DNA of 6,724 nt, from positions 1-6,724 of the forward strand of contig JAJTHO010000040.1 in assembly GCA_021297975.1 (NCBI GenBank), read 5' to 3'. The position numbers and the translations under genes are program-made. Positions 4,758 through 6,724 of the stretch are shown piece by piece; position 1 is the stretch's first letter; each line of letters begins with the position of its first letter. This DNA comes from Alphaproteobacteria bacterium (lineage in GTDB: Bacteria > Pseudomonadota > Alphaproteobacteria > JAJTHO01). The notes under the pieces are model-generated. The model ran no database searches, was not told the origin of the DNA, and saw nothing but the letters and a program-made list of their open reading frames with translations.

Positions 4758-6724
4758 GCGGCGCACACAACACCCTCATCCTTGATGACGAACACGACGC
4801 CTGCGGCGTGGGCGCGGTGGTTGACCTGACCGGCGCTTCCCGGCGCAGCATCGTCGAGCACGGCCTGACCGCACTCAAAAACCTGATGCACCGGGGCGCG
4901 GTGGACGCCGACGGCAAAACGGGTGACGGCGCGGGAATTCATGTCGAGATTAGCGCCGGTTTCTTTCACCCGCTGGCGGCGCGTTTTGGCCGCTTTGACG
5001 CAGTAAAGCACCGCCTGGCGGTTGCGATGGTGTTTTTGCCGCGGAAAAGCCTTGATGAGCAGGAATCCTGCCGCACGACGATGGAAAGTGAGCTGGCGGG
5101 CGCGGGGTTGTCGATGCTGGGCTGGCGGCAAGTGCCGATTAACACCGCTGTGCTGGGGCAAAAAGCCGCGGACGTGCGCCCTGAAATTGAACAGCTGTTT
5201 ATCGCCGCGCCTCTTAACGAGCCGCTGGCGGATTGTGAGCGTCGCCTCTATCATGTGCGGCGGCGGATTGAAAAGCGGATGTTATCTGCGGGAAACCGCG
5301 AGTTTTACATTTGCTCGCTCTCAGCGCGTTCGGTGATTTACAAGGGCATGATGCTGGCCGATCAACTGGCGGCGTTTTATCCCGATTTGGCCGCGCCGGA
5401 TTTTACCTCGCGCTTTGCTCTTTTTCATCAGCGGTATTCAACGAACACCTTCCCGACCTGGCGGCTTGCCCACCCCTTTCGCGTGATTGCGCATAATGGC
5501 GAGATTAATACCCTGAAAGGCAACGTCGCGTGGATGCATGCACATGAGGCGCGCTTATCATCGCCGCATTTCAGCGCGGCGGTGTTGGATGACATCCGCC
5601 CGCTGATACAGCCGGGCAATTCCGATTCGGCGAGTCTGGATAACGTTCTGGAGCTGTTGACCCACAGCGGTAAGCCCCTGCCGCTGGCGAAAACGCTGCT
5701 GATACCCGAAGCGTGGCGGGATGATACCACCATGCCGCCTGCGCTGAAGGCTTTGTATGAGCTAAACAACAGCGTGATTGAGCCGTGGGACGGCCCCGCG
5801 GCGGTTGTGGGCTATGACGGCACGTGGATTCTGGCGGGCATGGATAGAAGCGGTCTGCGCCCGTGTCGCTATTCCCGGACGGCGGATACGCTAGTGATTG
5901 GCTCAGAAGCCGGGCTAGTGCCGCTGCCGGTTGAGGGGATACTGGCGCAGGGTCGTCTCGCGCCGGGGCAGATGCTGGGCGTGAATCTTACTGAGAATAA
6001 AGTGTATGATGATGCCGCGCTGAAAGACTGGCTGTGCGCGGCGCAGCCGCCGCAAACGCCGCAGCGATTGCGTTTGCTGCCGGATACGGCACTGGAAAAC
6101 ATCCCCATGCCCTTAGAGACGCTGCGCGCGCGGCAGATTGCCGCCGGGTGGAGCATGGAAGAGCTGGAGCTGCTGCTGCATCCCATGGCGGCGGAGGGCA
6201 AGGAAGCCATTGGCTCGATGGGGGATGACAGCCCGCTCGCGGTGCTGAACAGCCGTTTTAAAGGCCTGCACCATTTCATGCGGCAAAATTTCGCCCAAGT
6301 GACCAACCCGCCGCTGGATTCCATCCGCGAACGGCGGGTGATGAGCCTCAAAACCCGGCTGGGGAATTTGCAAAATCTGCTGGCGGATGCGGCTAATACC
6401 GCGCCGGTGTGGGAATTTGATACGCCGATTTTGCTGCCCCATGAGCTGGGGCAGCTTAAAGCTGCATTGGGCGGGGATGTGGTGACGCTCAAGGCAACGT
6501 ATACGCCCACCGAGACGCCCTTAGAAAAAGCGGTGGATGCGCTGTGTTTAGCCGCGCTCAGCGCCATTGAGAAGGGCGCTCGCGCCGTTTTGTTGACCGA
6601 TACGGCGGAACACGCGGACACGGTGTCTATGCCGATGCTGCTTGCGGTGAGCGCACTCAACAGCTTTTTGATTCGGAAACGCCGCCGGGCACACGCGGCG
6701 CTCCTCGTCGAATCTTCTGAATGC
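4754..6724 (+). CDS. gltB: Glutamate synthase large (alpha) subunit, N-terminal part (C-terminus cut by window edge)
   Basis: 657 codons are visible, all open; full-length relatives are about 1,500 residues, so under half is present. The protein combines glutamine hydrolysis with reductive transfer of ammonia to 2-oxoglutarate through an internal tunnel. The first 16 residues look like the propeptide removed to expose Cys17 (DACGVGAVVD, 15-24), the catalytic N-terminal Cys of class II amidotransferases. Other glutaminase-domain signatures are HRGA...TGDGAGIHVE near 47-66, FHQRYSTNTFPTW (224-236), AHNGEINTLKGN (246-257) with the oxyanion-hole Asn-Gly, and PGNSDSASLDN. The central domain is entered with EGKEAIGSMGDDSPLAVL (481-498) and FAQVTNPPLDSIRERRVMSL. 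The FMN-binding synthase and C-terminal beta-helix domains would lie beyond the edge. Its ATG overlaps the toxin stop by four bases and has no convincing Shine-Dalgarno, so initiation probably depends on ribosomes finishing the toxin gene. Confidence 0.97.
   Translation, partial: MSGAHNTLILDDEHDACGVGAVVDLTGASRRSIVEHGLTALKNLMHRGAVDADGKTGDGAGIHVEISAGFFHPLAARFGRFDAVKHRLAVAMVFLPRKSLDEQESCRTTMESELAGAGLSMLGWRQVPINTAVLGQKAADVRPEIEQLFIAAPLNEPLADCERRLYHVRRRIEKRMLSAGNREFYICSLSARSVIYKGMMLADQLAAFYPDLAAPDFTSRFALFHQRYSTNTFPTWRLAHPFRVIAHNGEINTLKGNVAWMHAHEARLSSPHFSAAVLDDIRPLIQPGNSDSASLDNVLELLTHSGKPLPLAKTLLIPEAWRDDTTMPPALKALYELNNSVIEPWDGPAAVVGYDGTWILAGMDRSGLRPCRYSRTADTLVIGSEAGLVPLPVEGILAQGRLAPGQMLGVNLTENKVYDDAALKDWLCAAQPPQTPQRLRLLPDTALENIPMPLETLRARQIAAGWSMEELELLLHPMAAEGKEAIGSMGDDSPLAVLNSRFKGLHHFMRQNFAQVTNPPLDSIRERRVMSLKTRLGNLQNLLADAANTAPVWEFDTPILLPHELGQLKAALGGDVVTLKATYTPTETPLEKAVDALCLAALSAIEKGARAVLLTDTAEHADTVSMPMLLAVSALNSFLIRKRRRAHAALLVESSEC

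Noticed and set aside
4547..5254. Minus-strand 235-codon open frame opposite the toxin and the start of gltB
   Set aside because: It is antisense to two well-recognised proteins, has no family features, and arises from the GC-rich codon bias of gltB.
5869..6660. Minus-strand 263-codon open frame opposite gltB
   Set aside because: Ser/Ala/Arg-rich low-information translation, fully antisense to conserved GltB sequence; a shadow frame.

Overview
The window looks like a piece of an alphaproteobacterial chromosome. The NuoE protein has the mitochondrial/alphaproteobacterial type of sequence (including an N-terminal F-x-PENL-x-RA motif and CRTTPCWLRGS), and UppP, GltD and GltB read like orthologues from the same group. 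Core genes are GC-rich; sampled 60-base lines of gltD and gltB gave about 65-73% by hand count. No species can be assigned from the sequence alone.

Left part (1-1358). This is a compositionally different, accessory-looking region. A minus-strand gene runs off the left edge. It encodes a modular, probably extracellular protein: an N-terminal beta-rich domain ending in a DUF4114-like acidic motif, a Pro-Thr repeat linker, and a calcium-type carbohydrate-binding module resembling CBM60/CBM36. It has no signal peptide. Sampled lines of this gene are about 40-53% GC. Next comes a 546-base non-coding stretch at about 28% GC in sampled lines. It carries short repeated motifs, including TACGTAAATT twice and three GTAAA motifs at helical-turn spacing.

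Middle part (1359-2777). An isolated nuoE (complex I 24-kDa subunit, all four [2Fe-2S] cysteines present) faces a complete uppP/bacA (undecaprenyl-diphosphate phosphatase). The two stop codons are one base apart. No other complex I gene is in the window.

Right part (2778-6724). This is a four-gene glutamate synthase operon, gltD - antitoxin - toxin - gltB, with gltB cut by the right edge. GltD (FAD, Fe-S and NADPH-binding small subunit) and GltB (glutaminase and synthase large subunit) make glutamate from glutamine and 2-oxoglutarate. Between them sits a ParD/RelE-ParE type II toxin-antitoxin pair. It is joined to gltD by a 4-base ATGA overlap, internally by an 11-base overlap, and to gltB by another 4-base ATGA overlap. 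The ribosome would therefore pass from gltD through antitoxin and toxin into gltB without an intergenic gap. This embedded, apparently translationally coupled toxin-antitoxin module in a central nitrogen-assimilation operon is the most interesting feature of the window. The toxin is about 45% GC, well below its flanks, which suggests it was acquired.
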